A DNA stretch of 62,077 bases from UBA4416 sp964541155 (GCA_964541155.1 CAZIPC010000009.1:1-62077), one strand, 5' to 3'; shown: positions 35,723-45,329, numbered from the stretch's first letter. The notes: generated by a model not told the origin, from the letters alone. Numbers and translations are program-made.

Positions 35723-37360
35723 TTATTTCAATTTAAATTCATTTTCGATTTCCCAACCAGGTAATAATTTTATTATAGCATTATTTATAAAAATAGTTTC
35801 GGGATAGATTTTTAAAAAATAATTTCCTGTATCAAACAGCCCATTTTTATTGGCATCTTCAACTACTCTTACAAAATAGTTTCCTGGAATTAAATTTTTA
35901 TACTCTATTATTTTTTCTGATGTTGATGTTAAAGATAATTGTAAAATTTGTTCGTTTATTAATTCTTCTTTTTCATTTAATAACCGCACTAAATAATTTT
36001 CTTTTTTAGGAAAAATGATTTTTATTTTTAGTGTGGCATAGTCGTCTTCTGAAGTTGTTTTAAATTTATATGAAACAGAATCGTTATATCTTTTGGAATC
36101 ATCAATTAAAGCTCCATTTTTGAAATATAAGATATAATTTTTATCTGCTTGAAAATCTGCGTTTATTTTAAACGTAGAAGCCCAATCATCTTTTGTTATA
36201 ATATTAAACGGAATTAATTTGCTGAGAGAATCTAATTTTTCAATTAATAAGATTTTATTTTTATCAATATTTTTTGATTTCACAGGAACATTTAAATTAA
36301 ACACTGGTAATTCAAAATATGGTAAAAATGAACTAAAACTTGGTGTTATACTATATTTAATTAATTTATTATTTTTCTGTTTTTCTAATAACTCTTTAGG
36401 CATGATTTTAGTATAAACCGTATCTGTATTGCCTAATTCATTTATAATATACGTTTGTAATGTATCATATTGATTGGTGTAGTATAATGAAAGCGTATCT
36501 TTTGATGTATTAAAATCATATTTTATTAGCCCGTTTGCTTTAATTTGTTTAATATACAATTGAGGCTTATTAAATATTATCATTGCTTTTCCATACTCTG
36601 GCGAATAACTTTTTTTAATAAAGTTTTTTTGAGATGGCTCTTTAAATAAGTAAAGTGTCGTAAAAATCGTATCAGTAGGATTTACTAAATTTTTATTAAA
36701 TGCTATTTCTTCATCAGAGCCGTCATAAACTAAATTTTTATTAATGTCTTTAATGGCTACTATTTTAAATGTTTCATTTGGCAAATAATTAAATTTAAAA
36801 ATACCTAAATCATTTGTTTTTGTAATGTATAGTGGTTTACTGTTGTATATTATACTATCAGAAGAATTATTAGGATAAAGGCCAATTAAAACTTGAGACA
36901 CTGGTTTTTTATTATTAAACAATACTACTTTTCCTCTTATACTTAAACTATCTAATATGTTACCTGTACTAAATAAATATTCAAAGTTTTGTAAAACATT
37001 AGATTCATTGATATCTGTAATTGCATTTCCAAAAGCCAATTTATATGTAGTGTTTTGTTGTAAAGATTGTCTAAACGTAATCTTTAACTTCTTTCCGATT
37101 ACAATAATTTCTGGAGATTCATTAAGTTGAGGAGTAATAATAAACTGATTGGCGATATCCTTTAAAGCAATATACTCGTCAAATTGTATTTCTATTGTTT
37201 TAGAGTTAAAATTTACTGAAGCATTTTCGGGTAAAAACAAAATAGGTTTTGGAGGCATTGTGTCTTTTTTTCCTCCCGTTAAAGGTGTTATTTGAGCGCA
37301 CTGAACACTCAAAAAAACCAAACATATATATATAAGTATCTTTTGCAATTTTTTATACAA
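35723..37360 (-). CDS. Bacterial Ig-like (Big_5/SbsA-type) lipoprotein
   Basis: This 545-residue outer-membrane lipoprotein is of a family conserved in Bacteroidota. The lipobox 'LSVQC' (C21) is followed by the family marker 'TGGKKDTMPPKP' and an Ig-like domain (about 40-135, with 'IEIQFDEYIALKD' and 'NTTYKLAFGNAITD'). Repeated beta-rich regions follow, and a C-terminal part with 'GNYFVRVVEDANKNGLFDTGNY' resembles a calcium-loop-like element. The role is unknown, probably structural. It is transcribed alone, divergent from clpP. Confidence 0.85.
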   Translation of the reverse strand: MYKKLQKILIYICLVFLSVQCAQITPLTGGKKDTMPPKPILFLPENASVNFNSKTIEIQFDEYIALKDIANQFIITPQLNESPEIIVIGKKLKITFRQSLQQNTTYKLAFGNAITDINESNVLQNFEYLFSTGNILDSLSIRGKVVLFNNKKPVSQVLIGLYPNNSSDSIIYNSKPLYITKTNDLGIFKFNYLPNETFKIVAIKDINKNLVYDGSDEEIAFNKNLVNPTDTIFTTLYLFKEPSQKNFIKKSYSPEYGKAMIIFNKPQLYIKQIKANGLIKYDFNTSKDTLSLYYTNQYDTLQTYIINELGNTDTVYTKIMPKELLEKQKNNKLIKYSITPSFSSFLPYFELPVFNLNVPVKSKNIDKNKILLIEKLDSLSKLIPFNIITKDDWASTFKINADFQADKNYILYFKNGALIDDSKRYNDSVSYKFKTTSEDDYATLKIKIIFPKKENYLVRLLNEKEELINEQILQLSLTSTSEKIIEYKNLIPGNYFVRVVEDANKNGLFDTGNYFLKIYPETIFINNAIIKLLPGWEIENEFKLK

Positions 37361-37466
37361 AGAAAGTGATTTTTTAGAAATGGCTGCATATTAGTAATTA
37401 CTTAACTTAAAAAAATAAAAAAAGTGGATTACTGACGAACTGGCGTTAAAAACTTTTTGGCACAGG

Positions 37467-37498
37467 TTTGGCTATAGGTATTTGAACAAGTATATTTG
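37467..37498 (+). promoter_or_regulatory. clpP promoter, consensus Bacteroidota type
   Basis: TTTG (37467-37470), a 20-nt spacer and TATATTTG (37491-37498) match the -33/-7 consensus at both elements with standard spacing. The -7 box ends 23 nt before the clpP ATG. Confidence 0.75.
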
Positions 37499-37521
37499 CT
37501 TAACAACTAAACCCTCAAATT

Positions 37522-38202
37522 ATGTTTGACCAAAATGAATTTAAAAAATACGCCACAAAACATGTTGGCATTAGCAGCTTAACATATGACAGTTATGTTT
37601 CTGCTGTTACACCTGGAATTAGAAATTTAACTCCAAATATTATTGAAGAAAGACAATTAAATGTATCTGTATTAGATGTTTTTTCTAGATTAATGATGGA
37701 CCGTATTATTTTTTTGGGAACAGGCATTAACGATCAAGTAGCTAATATTGTACAAGCTCAATTGTTATTTTTAGAATCGGTGGATTCTAAAAAAGACATT
37801 CAAATTTATCTAAACTCTCCAGGAGGTTCTGTATATGCTGGATTAGGTATATATGACACCATGCAAATCATTAAGCCTGATGTAGCTACAATTTGTACAG
37901 GAATGGCAGCAAGTATGGGAGCTGTTTTACAATGTGCTGGAGCAAAAGGAAAACGCACAGCATTAAAACATGCCCGTATCATGATTCATCAACCACTAGG
38001 TGGCGCTGAAGGACAAGCATCCGATATTGAAATTACGGCACGAGAAATTCAAAAATTAAAAAAAGAGTTATATGAAATTATAGCTTTACATAGCGGACAA
38101 ACTTATGAGAAAGTTTGGGCAGATAGTGATAGAGATTACTGGATGATAGCTCAAGAAGCAAAAGATTACGGAATGATTGATGAAGTGCTCATAAAAAAAT
38201 AA
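37522..38202 (+). CDS. clpP: ATP-dependent Clp protease proteolytic subunit
   Basis: This serine protease forms the tetradecameric ClpP barrel that works with ClpX-type unfoldases. The 226-residue protein carries catalytic Ser131 in 'GMAASMGAVL', His156 in 'ARIMIHQPLGG' and Asp near 205 in 'DSDRDYW'. An N-terminal ~30-residue extension precedes the conserved core, as usual in this phylum. It has its own consensus promoter and a strong terminator. clpX is not in the window. Confidence 0.96.
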   Translation: MFDQNEFKKYATKHVGISSLTYDSYVSAVTPGIRNLTPNIIEERQLNVSVLDVFSRLMMDRIIFLGTGINDQVANIVQAQLLFLESVDSKKDIQIYLNSPGGSVYAGLGIYDTMQIIKPDVATICTGMAASMGAVLQCAGAKGKRTALKHARIMIHQPLGGAEGQASDIEITAREIQKLKKELYEIIALHSGQTYEKVWADSDRDYWMIAQEAKDYGMIDEVLIKK

Positions 38203-38204
38203 AA

Positions 38205-38240
38205 TAAAAAAAGCCCTAGTATAAACTAGGGCTTTTTTTA
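38205..38240. terminator. Bidirectional terminator between clpP and the 2H phosphoesterase gene
   Basis: The 9-bp stem AGCCCTAGT / ACTAGGGCT with a 4-nt loop has a poly-A left side and a T7 right side, so it can act on both convergent genes. Confidence 0.88.
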
Positions 38241-38780
38241 TTTTACAAGCTCAAATTCTTTATATACTTCCCATTTGTTATTAATATGTTTTAACAAACA
38301 AAAAGTGGTACAATTAAAAAACGCTTCAAACTTTTTATCTTTATAATCATTCCATATTTTATAAAACATGGGTTTTTTTAAATCTCTGAAGGCAACAGTT
38401 ACATGGGGATGAAACCCTCTTTTATCATCGTATTGATTAAATAACTGCAGATTTTTTTTTACATGTAATACTAAACTTTTTTGTAATTGATACAATGCTT
38501 CATTATCATTAACTCCAATAAAAATAACACGAGGTTCAAAACAAAAAAAACGATTTAAATACACATCAAAAGATTGAGAAAAATTAAATGATTCTAAAGA
38601 AGAAACTAATTTTTGTTCTTTTTCATCATCCCAATTAAAAGGCATATGTAATGTAATATGAGCTGGAGATCTTAAGGCGCCTTTAGTATTATAATTTATA
38701 AATATTTCATGCTTAATATCTTGTAGTTGATGTAAAAGTGGCTTTGGAGGCACAATAGCTATGAAGTATTTTTGGATCAA
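38238..38780 (-). CDS. 2H phosphoesterase / 2'-5' RNA ligase family protein
   Basis: This 180-residue protein has the two HxT/S motifs of the 2H superfamily: 'HITLHMPF' (about residue 42) and 'HPHVTVAFRD' (about 128). Members act as cyclic phosphodiesterases on RNA 2',3'-cyclic ends or nucleotides; the substrate here is unknown. The start is TTG at 38780: the N-terminal strand 'KYFIAIVPPKP' needs it, and an in-frame stop lies four codons upstream with no ATG between. Confidence 0.82.
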   Translation of the reverse strand: MIQKYFIAIVPPKPLLHQLQDIKHEIFINYNTKGALRSPAHITLHMPFNWDDEKEQKLVSSLESFNFSQSFDVYLNRFFCFEPRVIFIGVNDNEALYQLQKSLVLHVKKNLQLFNQYDDKRGFHPHVTVAFRDLKKPMFYKIWNDYKDKKFEAFFNCTTFCLLKHINNKWEVYKEFELVK

Positions 38781-38828
38781 ATTATATTTTTATGAAGTAT
38801 TTATTAAATATGTACTGTATTTAACTAG

Positions 38829-38836
38829 TATATTTG
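38829..38836 (+). promoter_or_regulatory. -7 promoter element upstream of the GAF-domain gene
   Basis: TATATTTG matches the Bacteroidota -7 consensus, 41 nt before the ATG at 38878. No clear -33 element is visible. Confidence 0.4.
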
Positions 38837-38877
38837 TTATAAAAATAAACAATTTTACATTATTAAATAACTTATAA

Positions 38878-39354
38878 ATGGCTGAAGATTTTTTAATAAC
38901 TGGAAATACAAAAGAAGAAAAATATCAATCACTAATTCCTCAAATAAAATCTTTAGTTGAATCTGAAACTGATTTAATTGCTAACATGGGAAATATATGT
39001 GCGGCATTAAAATTTGGGTTGGGTTTTTTTTGGGTTGGGTTTTATTTAATAAAAGAAAATCAGCTTGTTCTTGGTCCTTTTCAAGGGCCAGTTGCTTGCA
39101 CACGAATAAATAAAGGTAAAGGTGTGTGTGGTAGCGCATGGCAAAACAAACAAACCATACTTGTAGACGATGTAAATAATTTCCCTGGTCATATTGCCTG
39201 TAGTGCATTATCAAAATCAGAAATTGTAATTCCTATTTATAACACATCTGGAGAAATTATTGGAGTACTAGATATAGATAGCGACATGTATAATACTTTT
39301 GATAAAACAGATGAATTATATCTACAAAAAATAATATCACTCATACTGTTTTAA
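38878..39354 (+). CDS. msrC: Free methionine-(R)-sulfoxide reductase (GAF domain)
   Basis: This cytoplasmic enzyme reduces free Met-R-sulfoxide and helps repair oxidative damage. The 158-residue GAF-domain protein has the three redox Cys at C74 ('VACTRI'), C84 ('GKGVCGSAW') and C108 ('GHIACSA'). The spacing (10 and 24) is the same as in E. coli fRMsr (C84, C94, C118). 'SEIVIPIYN' and 'LDIDSD' complete the signature. It is followed by the acyl-CoA ligase gene after 65 bp. Confidence 0.9.
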   Translation: MAEDFLITGNTKEEKYQSLIPQIKSLVESETDLIANMGNICAALKFGLGFFWVGFYLIKENQLVLGPFQGPVACTRINKGKGVCGSAWQNKQTILVDDVNNFPGHIACSALSKSEIVIPIYNTSGEIIGVLDIDSDMYNTFDKTDELYLQKIISLILF

Positions 39355-39419
39355 TTTTATTCAATTTGTATAATTGTACAATTATCTTAATCTTTGATTA
39401 AATTGTAATAATTTAAAAA

Positions 39420-41195
39420 ATGGAAATAACTCGTGTATTTGATATCTTAGAATTTTACAAAACAGATTACATTAAATCAGATGTTTTATCTGCTAAAGTA
39501 AATAAAGTATGGCAAAGCCATAGTAGTGATGATTTTATTAAAAATGTAAACCATGTAAGCTATGGGTTGTTAGCACTCGGATTAAATTCAAACGATAAAG
39601 TAGCTATCATATCAAATAACAGACCTGAATGGAATTTTTGTGATTATGGTTGTCAACAAGCTAATATTGTTACTGTACCTATTTTTCCAACAATTAGCAA
39701 TACGGATTTGCAATTTATATTAAATCATTCTGAAGTAAGCACTGTTTTTATTTCTGATAAATCTATATATGCAAAATTAGTAGCAATTGAAAAAGAAATC
39801 CCTAATGTAAAAAACATCATTAGTTTTAATGTCATTGATGGAATTATGCCATTTTCAAATTTTTTAATGTTTGGCGCAGAGCATTCATGTGCAGATAAAT
39901 TAGAAAATATAAAAACATCTATTTTACCTTCAAATTTATTAACTATTCTTTATACATCAGGAACAACAGGCGTTCCCAAAGGTGTAATGATTACACATCA
40001 TAACCTAGTATCTAACGTTCTTGCTTGTCAAAATTTTGCACCATTTAAAAGTACATGGAAAGCATTAAGCTTCTTGCCCCTTAATCATGTTTATGAACGA
40101 ATGGTTAATACACTATATTTATACAAGGGAATCTCTATTTATTATGCCGAAGGGTTAGAAACAATAGGCGATAATTTAAAAGAAATCAAACCTCAAATTT
40201 TTGTTTCAGTTCCAAGATTAATAGAAAGAGTATATGAAAAAATTACTTCTACTGGCGAAAAATTAACTGGCTTAAAACGTATTATTTTTAATTGGAGTAT
40301 GCGAATTGCCAATTCATATGAACTTAATAATAAAAATGGATGGTGGTATAACATACAGCATAAAATCGCAGACAAGTTAGTATTTAGTAAATGGCGAGAA
40401 GCCGTTGGAGGAGAATTGGTATGTATTGCATCAGGTGGCGCTGCGCTTAATCCTAAATTAGAGAGAATATTTTTATGCGCAAATATTATTTGTTTACAAG
40501 GATACGGATTAACCGAAACATGCGTTGTAGTGAGTGTAAACAGATATGGCACTGATAATATCTGCATTGGAACTTGTGGTCCGGTTATTGAAGGAGTAAC
40601 AGTTAAAATTGCCGAAGAAGATGGTGAAATTTTAGTAAAGGGCCCAAATTTAATGTTAGGCTATTACAAAAACGTAGAAGCTACCAAAGAAGTTATAGAT
40701 AGTGATGGTTGGTTTCATACAGGAGATGTAGGAACTTTTATTGAAAATCGTTTTTTAAAAATTACTGATAGAAAAAAAGAAATTTTTAAAACAAGTTCGG
40801 GCAAATACATAGCTCCATTAATGATTGAAAACAAAATAAAAGAATCCAGATTTATAGAACAAAGTATGGTAGTTGGCGAAAATCAAAAATTTGCATCAGC
40901 TATTATTGTTCCATCTTTCAGTAATTTTAAAGACTATTGTAAAGAAAAAAATATTTCATGGACTAATAATGAAGATATGAGTCGTCATGAAGATCTAAAA
41001 CATATAATCAATGAACATATAAAAATTATTAATAAATCATTAGCTCCATTCGAACAATTAAAACGCGTAGCGATTTTAAATAAAGAGTGGAGCATTGAGG
41101 GCGGTGAATTGACTCCTAAAATGAGCTTGAAACGAAAAATAATTACACAAAAAAATGCAGAGGTTATTGATAAAATTTTTGCTGTAGAAAATTAA
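39420..41195 (+). CDS. Long-chain fatty acid-CoA ligase (AMP-forming)
   Basis: This 591-residue adenylate-forming enzyme activates fatty acids to acyl-CoA. The AMP-binding P-loop 'ILYTSGTTGVPKGVM' is near residues 177-191, followed by 'GYGLTETCVVVSVN', 'DGWFHTGDVGTF' and 'ITDRKKEIFKTSSGKYIAP'. The length and GK(Y)IAP motif fit the long-chain FadD/ACSL-like branch. It ends 1 bp before mutY, so they share a transcript without an obvious functional link. Confidence 0.92.
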   Translation: MEITRVFDILEFYKTDYIKSDVLSAKVNKVWQSHSSDDFIKNVNHVSYGLLALGLNSNDKVAIISNNRPEWNFCDYGCQQANIVTVPIFPTISNTDLQFILNHSEVSTVFISDKSIYAKLVAIEKEIPNVKNIISFNVIDGIMPFSNFLMFGAEHSCADKLENIKTSILPSNLLTILYTSGTTGVPKGVMITHHNLVSNVLACQNFAPFKSTWKALSFLPLNHVYERMVNTLYLYKGISIYYAEGLETIGDNLKEIKPQIFVSVPRLIERVYEKITSTGEKLTGLKRIIFNWSMRIANSYELNNKNGWWYNIQHKIADKLVFSKWREAVGGELVCIASGGAALNPKLERIFLCANIICLQGYGLTETCVVVSVNRYGTDNICIGTCGPVIEGVTVKIAEEDGEILVKGPNLMLGYYKNVEATKEVIDSDGWFHTGDVGTFIENRFLKITDRKKEIFKTSSGKYIAPLMIENKIKESRFIEQSMVVGENQKFASAIIVPSFSNFKDYCKEKNISWTNNEDMSRHEDLKHIINEHIKIINKSLAPFEQLKRVAILNKEWSIEGGELTPKMSLKRKIITQKNAEVIDKIFAVEN

Positions 41196-41196
41196 A

Positions 41197-42252
41197 ATGT
41201 CCAAAAATCACCCTATTTCAGATAGATTAATCATTTGGTATGCAAAACACAAAAGGGATTTACCTTGGCGTGACATTAATGACCCCTATAAAATTTGGCT
41301 ATCTGAAATAATTTTACAACAAACTCAAGTTATACAAGGACTTGATTATTATTTAAAATTTATTCAAACATTTCCTAATGTATCAGCTTTAGCTAATGCC
41401 TCAGAAGATAGAGTATTAAAGCTTTGGCAAGGTCTTGGTTACTATTCTCGTGCCAGAAATTTACACGAGGCTGCAAAATCAATTGTAAAAAATCACAAAG
41501 GAGTATTTCCTAACTCTTATGAATCAATAAAACAATTAAAAGGTGTTGGAGACTACACAGCTGCTGCCATTTCATCATTTGCGTTTAAATTGCCTTATGC
41601 TGTTGTTGATGGTAATGTATATAGAGTCCTATCTCGGTTGTTTAATATTCATACACCTATCAATTCCAGTAAGGGGAAAAAAGAATTTCAATTATTAGCT
41701 AATGAACTTTTAAATAAAAAAAAGCCAGATGCTCATAATAGTGCATTAATGGAATTTGGGGCCTTATGGTGTAAGCCAAAAAATCCAAAATGTGAAGAAT
41801 GCCCTTTAAATACATACTGTTTGGCTTACGAAAAAAACACAACTACAGCTTTACCCATTAAAGACAAAAAAATAAAAATAAAAACAAGGTATTTTCATTA
41901 TTTTATATTTAATTATAAAAACAAAATCTATCTTCAAAAAAGAATTTTAAAAGATATTTGGCAAAATTTATATGAATTTTATTTGATAGAAACTGAAAAA
42001 GAACTAGATGTTACAAATTTATTGAACAATAAAACTATAAACAGTATAGCAGGAAATTTTGAACTATTGTCAATAACAAATCAAAAAAAACATATTCTAT
42101 CTCATCAACACATATATGCTAATTTTTATGAAATAAAAGTAAAAAAGCCTATAAAATCAAACTCTCTTATTGAAATTAATCGTGAAGAAATTATCAATTA
42201 TAGCTTACCACAAATGATTATAAAATATTTAAAAACAACAAAAGCTAAATAA
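41197..42252 (+). CDS. mutY: A/G-specific adenine DNA glycosylase
   Basis: MutY removes adenine mispaired with 8-oxoguanine. The 351-residue protein has the helix-hairpin-helix 'LKGVGDYTAAAISSFAF' (about 109-125) followed by the catalytic Asp in 'AVVDGNVYRV'. The 4Fe-4S ligands are in 'CKPKNPKCEECPLNTYC', and a C-terminal NUDIX-like domain recognises 8-oxoG. 'SEIILQQTQV' provides the catalytic Glu helix. Lengths are standard. Confidence 0.95.
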   Translation: MSKNHPISDRLIIWYAKHKRDLPWRDINDPYKIWLSEIILQQTQVIQGLDYYLKFIQTFPNVSALANASEDRVLKLWQGLGYYSRARNLHEAAKSIVKNHKGVFPNSYESIKQLKGVGDYTAAAISSFAFKLPYAVVDGNVYRVLSRLFNIHTPINSSKGKKEFQLLANELLNKKKPDAHNSALMEFGALWCKPKNPKCEECPLNTYCLAYEKNTTTALPIKDKKIKIKTRYFHYFIFNYKNKIYLQKRILKDIWQNLYEFYLIETEKELDVTNLLNNKTINSIAGNFELLSITNQKKHILSHQHIYANFYEIKVKKPIKSNSLIEINREEIINYSLPQMIIKYLKTTKAK

Positions 42253-42358
42253 AAAACTAATTAATTACATAGTTAATAGTATGTTAACTATAGTAGGCTG
42301 ATAATTTTATTTATATTTGAATCATTAAATAAATAACAATAGAATATTTTATCCCATT

Positions 42359-43141
42359 GTGAGTAAAAAAGATTCCATTTTAAATATAAATCAAGACTCA
42401 ATACTGCAGCTAAAAAATTATAATACAAATGATGTATCAATTTTTACTGATCATGGATTAAAAGTAATTCATAATGCTCCTGTCTTTAATACAAATTACA
42501 ACTATTATTGGCCAAGTATTATATTATTCATTGCTCTCTCTATATACGTTTTAGTAAGAATTTCTGAGCCAAAAAAAATATTAAAAATCTTTATATCAGT
42601 TTTTAGTTTTAAAGAGTCTAAACAAAGCTATCGAGAAGACTTTAAACTTACAAAGCGCTTATCTTTTTTATTATTAGTAGGATTTGTTTTGGTAGTATCT
42701 TTTTTAATATACTTAACTAATAACTATTATGGTAAAATTTTACAAAAACAATCTTCATTAAATCAATTTTTATTTTTTGCAGCAATTATTATTTGTGTGT
42801 ATTGTATTAAATTTTTAACCAACTACGTAGTTGCATTTATATCTTCTAATAATGATTTAGGAAAAGAGTACACGTATACAATTTTAGCCTTTTGCCAAAC
42901 AACAGGTATTATTTTATTTCCACTTGTAGTTTGTATTCAATTTACCAGATACCCCGTTCAATGGTTCCTTTTCCCAGTTTTACTTGTACTTGCTATACTA
43001 TACAGTTTAAGATTGATAAAGAGTTTAATTGTATATTCTGCGCAACAAAACATAGGAATTGTGTATATAATTTTGTACCTTTGTGCCTTAGAAATTTTGC
43101 CTCTATTAGTATTGATAAAATTTTTATTAATTAATTTTTAA
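42359..43141 (+). CDS. DUF4271 membrane protein
   Basis: This 260-residue membrane protein has about seven hydrophobic segments from residue 45 onward. It matches the DUF4271 family, which in Bacteroidota is commonly located just upstream of hemD, as here (15-bp gap). The start is GTG at 42359. Function is unknown. Confidence 0.75.
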   Translation: MSKKDSILNINQDSILQLKNYNTNDVSIFTDHGLKVIHNAPVFNTNYNYYWPSIILFIALSIYVLVRISEPKKILKIFISVFSFKESKQSYREDFKLTKRLSFLLLVGFVLVVSFLIYLTNNYYGKILQKQSSLNQFLFFAAIIICVYCIKFLTNYVVAFISSNNDLGKEYTYTILAFCQTTGIILFPLVVCIQFTRYPVQWFLFPVLLVLAILYSLRLIKSLIVYSAQQNIGIVYIILYLCALEILPLLVLIKFLLINF

Positions 43142-43156
43142 GCATTAAATTTTAAT

Positions 43157-44356
43157 ATGGCTGTAAAGAAAAAAACTGTTAAAACAACTAATAAGAAAGC
43201 TGCAAAAAAAGCTACTATTAAAAAAGCAGTTAAAAAACTTACTAAAAAAGCACCAGCGAAAACAACAAGAAAAAAAATTGTGGTTAAAAAAGCAGTTAAA
43301 AAAACTGCTGCTAAAAAAATAATAGCTAAAAAAAAGTTAGTTAAAAAAGTAGTAGCTAAGCAGGTTGCTAAAAAACTTACTAAAAAAACACCAATTAAAA
43401 AGGCTGTAATTAAAAAAACTGCTGCTAAAAAAATTGCTGTCAAACAACAAAACGTTAATAATAAAGCGTTACTAAAAACTCAAAATTTACCAAAAACAGA
43501 AACTGTTGTTAGCACAGAAAAATTTGTGAAAATTGGTGTAAAAACAAAAAAGCAATTAGTTGCTGTTACGCCACAACCTGTTATTGAGGTTTCTAATTTT
43601 CCTAAAAGCAAAATCAAAACAATTTTAATATCTCAACCAAAACCTGAAACGGAAAAAAATCCATATTATGATTTAGCTAAAAAATATAATTTAATTGAAA
43701 CCTTTCGTCAATTTATTAAAATAGAAGGATTGCCTGTTAAAGATTTTAGAGCTCAACGAGTAGATATATTAGAACATAAAGCTGTAATTTTAACCAGCAG
43801 AATGGCCGTAGATCATTACTTTAGAATGTGTAATGAAATGCGTGTTACTGTTCCTGAATCAATGAAATATTTTTGCATTAATGAAGCAACTGCATATTAT
43901 CTGCAAAAATACATTCAATACAGAAAACGCAAGATTTTCTTTGGTCACCAGACTATTCAAGACCTAGTTGATGTAATTAGAAAAAATAAAGAAGAAAAGT
44001 TTTTACTTCCTGCAGCAGATGTTCAAAAAGAACAAATTTGTGATTTTTTAGATGCAATTTCTATTAAATATACAAAAGCCATTATGTATAGAACAGTTAG
44101 CGCAGATTTATCTGATATTAAAAACTTAAACGAATTTGATTGTTTAGTGTTTTTTACTCCAGCAGGTATTAACTCATTAAAACACAATTTTCCTAATTTT
44201 AAACAAGGCAACACACGAATTGCATGTTTTGGTGCTGCTACTGCAAATACACTAAAAAAACACGGATATCGTTTAGATATTTATGCTCCAAATCCCAAAA
44301 ACCCAAGCATGACAGGAGCGCTAGATGAGTATATAAAAGAATCTAATAAAAGATAA
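43157..44356 (+). CDS. hemD: Uroporphyrinogen-III synthase fused to an N-terminal histone-like Lys/Ala-rich domain
   Basis: HemD closes hydroxymethylbilane to uroporphyrinogen III. Here the 399-residue product has three parts. Residues 1-97 hold about 40 Lys plus Ala/Val/Thr and no Asp or Glu, with KKA/KKT repeats resembling histone H1 tails. Residues 98-150 are a linker. Residues 151-399 are a complete Bacteroidota-type HemD domain ('KTILISQPKPE', 'VDILEHKAVILTSRMAVDHYF', 'DCLVFFTPAGINSLKHNFP', 'ACFGAATANTLKKHGY'), of the ~249 residues usual for the whole enzyme. No Met occurs between residue 1 and the HemD domain, so an ATG start for a short form is not available. It follows DUF4271 by 15 bp. 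Confidence 0.85.
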   Translation: MAVKKKTVKTTNKKAAKKATIKKAVKKLTKKAPAKTTRKKIVVKKAVKKTAAKKIIAKKKLVKKVVAKQVAKKLTKKTPIKKAVIKKTAAKKIAVKQQNVNNKALLKTQNLPKTETVVSTEKFVKIGVKTKKQLVAVTPQPVIEVSNFPKSKIKTILISQPKPETEKNPYYDLAKKYNLIETFRQFIKIEGLPVKDFRAQRVDILEHKAVILTSRMAVDHYFRMCNEMRVTVPESMKYFCINEATAYYLQKYIQYRKRKIFFGHQTIQDLVDVIRKNKEEKFLLPAADVQKEQICDFLDAISIKYTKAIMYRTVSADLSDIKNLNEFDCLVFFTPAGINSLKHNFPNFKQGNTRIACFGAATANTLKKHGYRLDIYAPNPKNPSMTGALDEYIKESNKR

Positions 44357-44360
44357 TAAC

Positions 44361-44404
44361 AATAACAAAAAGCTCAAAAGATACCTTTTGAGCTTTTTGT
44401 TATT
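44361..44404 (+). terminator. Terminator after hemD
   Basis: A long near-perfect stem (core AAGCTCAAAAG / CTTTTGAGCTT, extended by AATAACAAA / TTTGTTATT) ends in T5. It separates hemD from rnpA. Confidence 0.85.
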
Positions 44405-44442
44405 ACTTAAGACATATTACCAATTTCATTACTCTTTATTAA

Positions 44443-44814
44443 ATGGATTTTACTTTTTCAAAAATAGAACGTTTATGTAGTAAAAAAGCTATTGATGAAT
44501 TATTCGCGAATGGTAAATCAAAAACTCAGTTCCCTTTAAAATTAATATACAAAGCCAGTAATTTTGAAAGTGCTTTTCCTATTAGAGCCATGTTTGTTGT
44601 TCCTAAAAAAAAACACAAAAGAGCCAATAAAAGAAACACTATAAAACGCAGAATGCGTGAAGTTTACAGGCTAAATAAACATACCATTTACGAATCTATA
44701 AAAGATTCTAAATTAGACATTATGTTTATTTGCTTGAGTAATGAAGAATTAGAATATCAGGTTATTGAGAAAAGTATGCTAGATTTAATTAGCTTTTTAT
44801 CAAAACAGCATTAA
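44443..44814 (+). CDS. rnpA: Ribonuclease P protein component
   Basis: This is the protein subunit of RNase P, which matures tRNA 5' ends. The 123-residue basic protein has the family motif 'KRANKRNTIKRRMREVYRLN' (about 66-85) and the N-terminal 'SKIERLCSKKAIDELFANG'. rpmH is not adjacent, but location near hemD is common in this phylum. It converges on purE with 12 bp between. Confidence 0.94.
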   Translation: MDFTFSKIERLCSKKAIDELFANGKSKTQFPLKLIYKASNFESAFPIRAMFVVPKKKHKRANKRNTIKRRMREVYRLNKHTIYESIKDSKLDIMFICLSNEELEYQVIEKSMLDLISFLSKQH

Positions 44815-44826
44815 ATAAAACTACAA

Positions 44827-45306
44827 CTACGATTTTAGTTCTTCTAAACTTTTGATTACTTTTTCTTTTAACTCTTCTTTAAATAAAACAAGTTTATCGA
44901 AAATAATTTGGTTTTGGCAACCTAAGATTTGAGCTGCTAAAATCCCAGCATTTTGAGCCGCATTAACCGCAACAGTTGCAACAGGAACTCCATTTGGCAT
45001 TTGCACAATTGACAATAATGAATCCCATCCGTCTATAGAATTACTAGATTTAACAGGAACTCCAATAACAGGTAATGGTGTAAGAGAGGCAACCATTCCT
45101 GGTAAATGAGCCGCGCCTCCTGCCCCTGCAATAATCACTTTTAATCCTCTTTCGTGAGCATTTTTAGCATAATCAAACATGCGCTCTGGAGTACGATGCG
45201 CAGATACAATTGTTATTTCGTAGGGGATTTGCATTTTTTTTAAAAATTCTGCTGCATCATTCATGATTTTTAAATCACTACTACTGCCCATTATAATTCC
45301 TACCAT
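44827..45306 (-). CDS. purE: N5-carboxyaminoimidazole ribonucleotide mutase
   Basis: PurE (class I) converts N5-CAIR to CAIR in purine synthesis. The 159-residue protein has 'GIIMGSSSDLKIMNDA', 'VSAHRTPERMF' with the catalytic His, and 'GAGGAAHLPGMVAS'. It is downstream of purK on the same strand with a 23-bp gap, forming the usual purKE pair in reverse order. Confidence 0.96.
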   Translation of the reverse strand: MVGIIMGSSSDLKIMNDAAEFLKKMQIPYEITIVSAHRTPERMFDYAKNAHERGLKVIIAGAGGAAHLPGMVASLTPLPVIGVPVKSSNSIDGWDSLLSIVQMPNGVPVATVAVNAAQNAGILAAQILGCQNQIIFDKLVLFKEELKEKVIKSLEELKS

Positions 45307-45329
45307 AGCTGTATAAACTTTATATTATA

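Noticed and set aside
43138..43443. Hydrophobic minus-strand frame opposite the HemD N terminus
   Set aside because: AAA/GCT-rich codons read backwards give Phe/Ala/Leu-rich frames; the plus strand carries the continuous HemD fusion.
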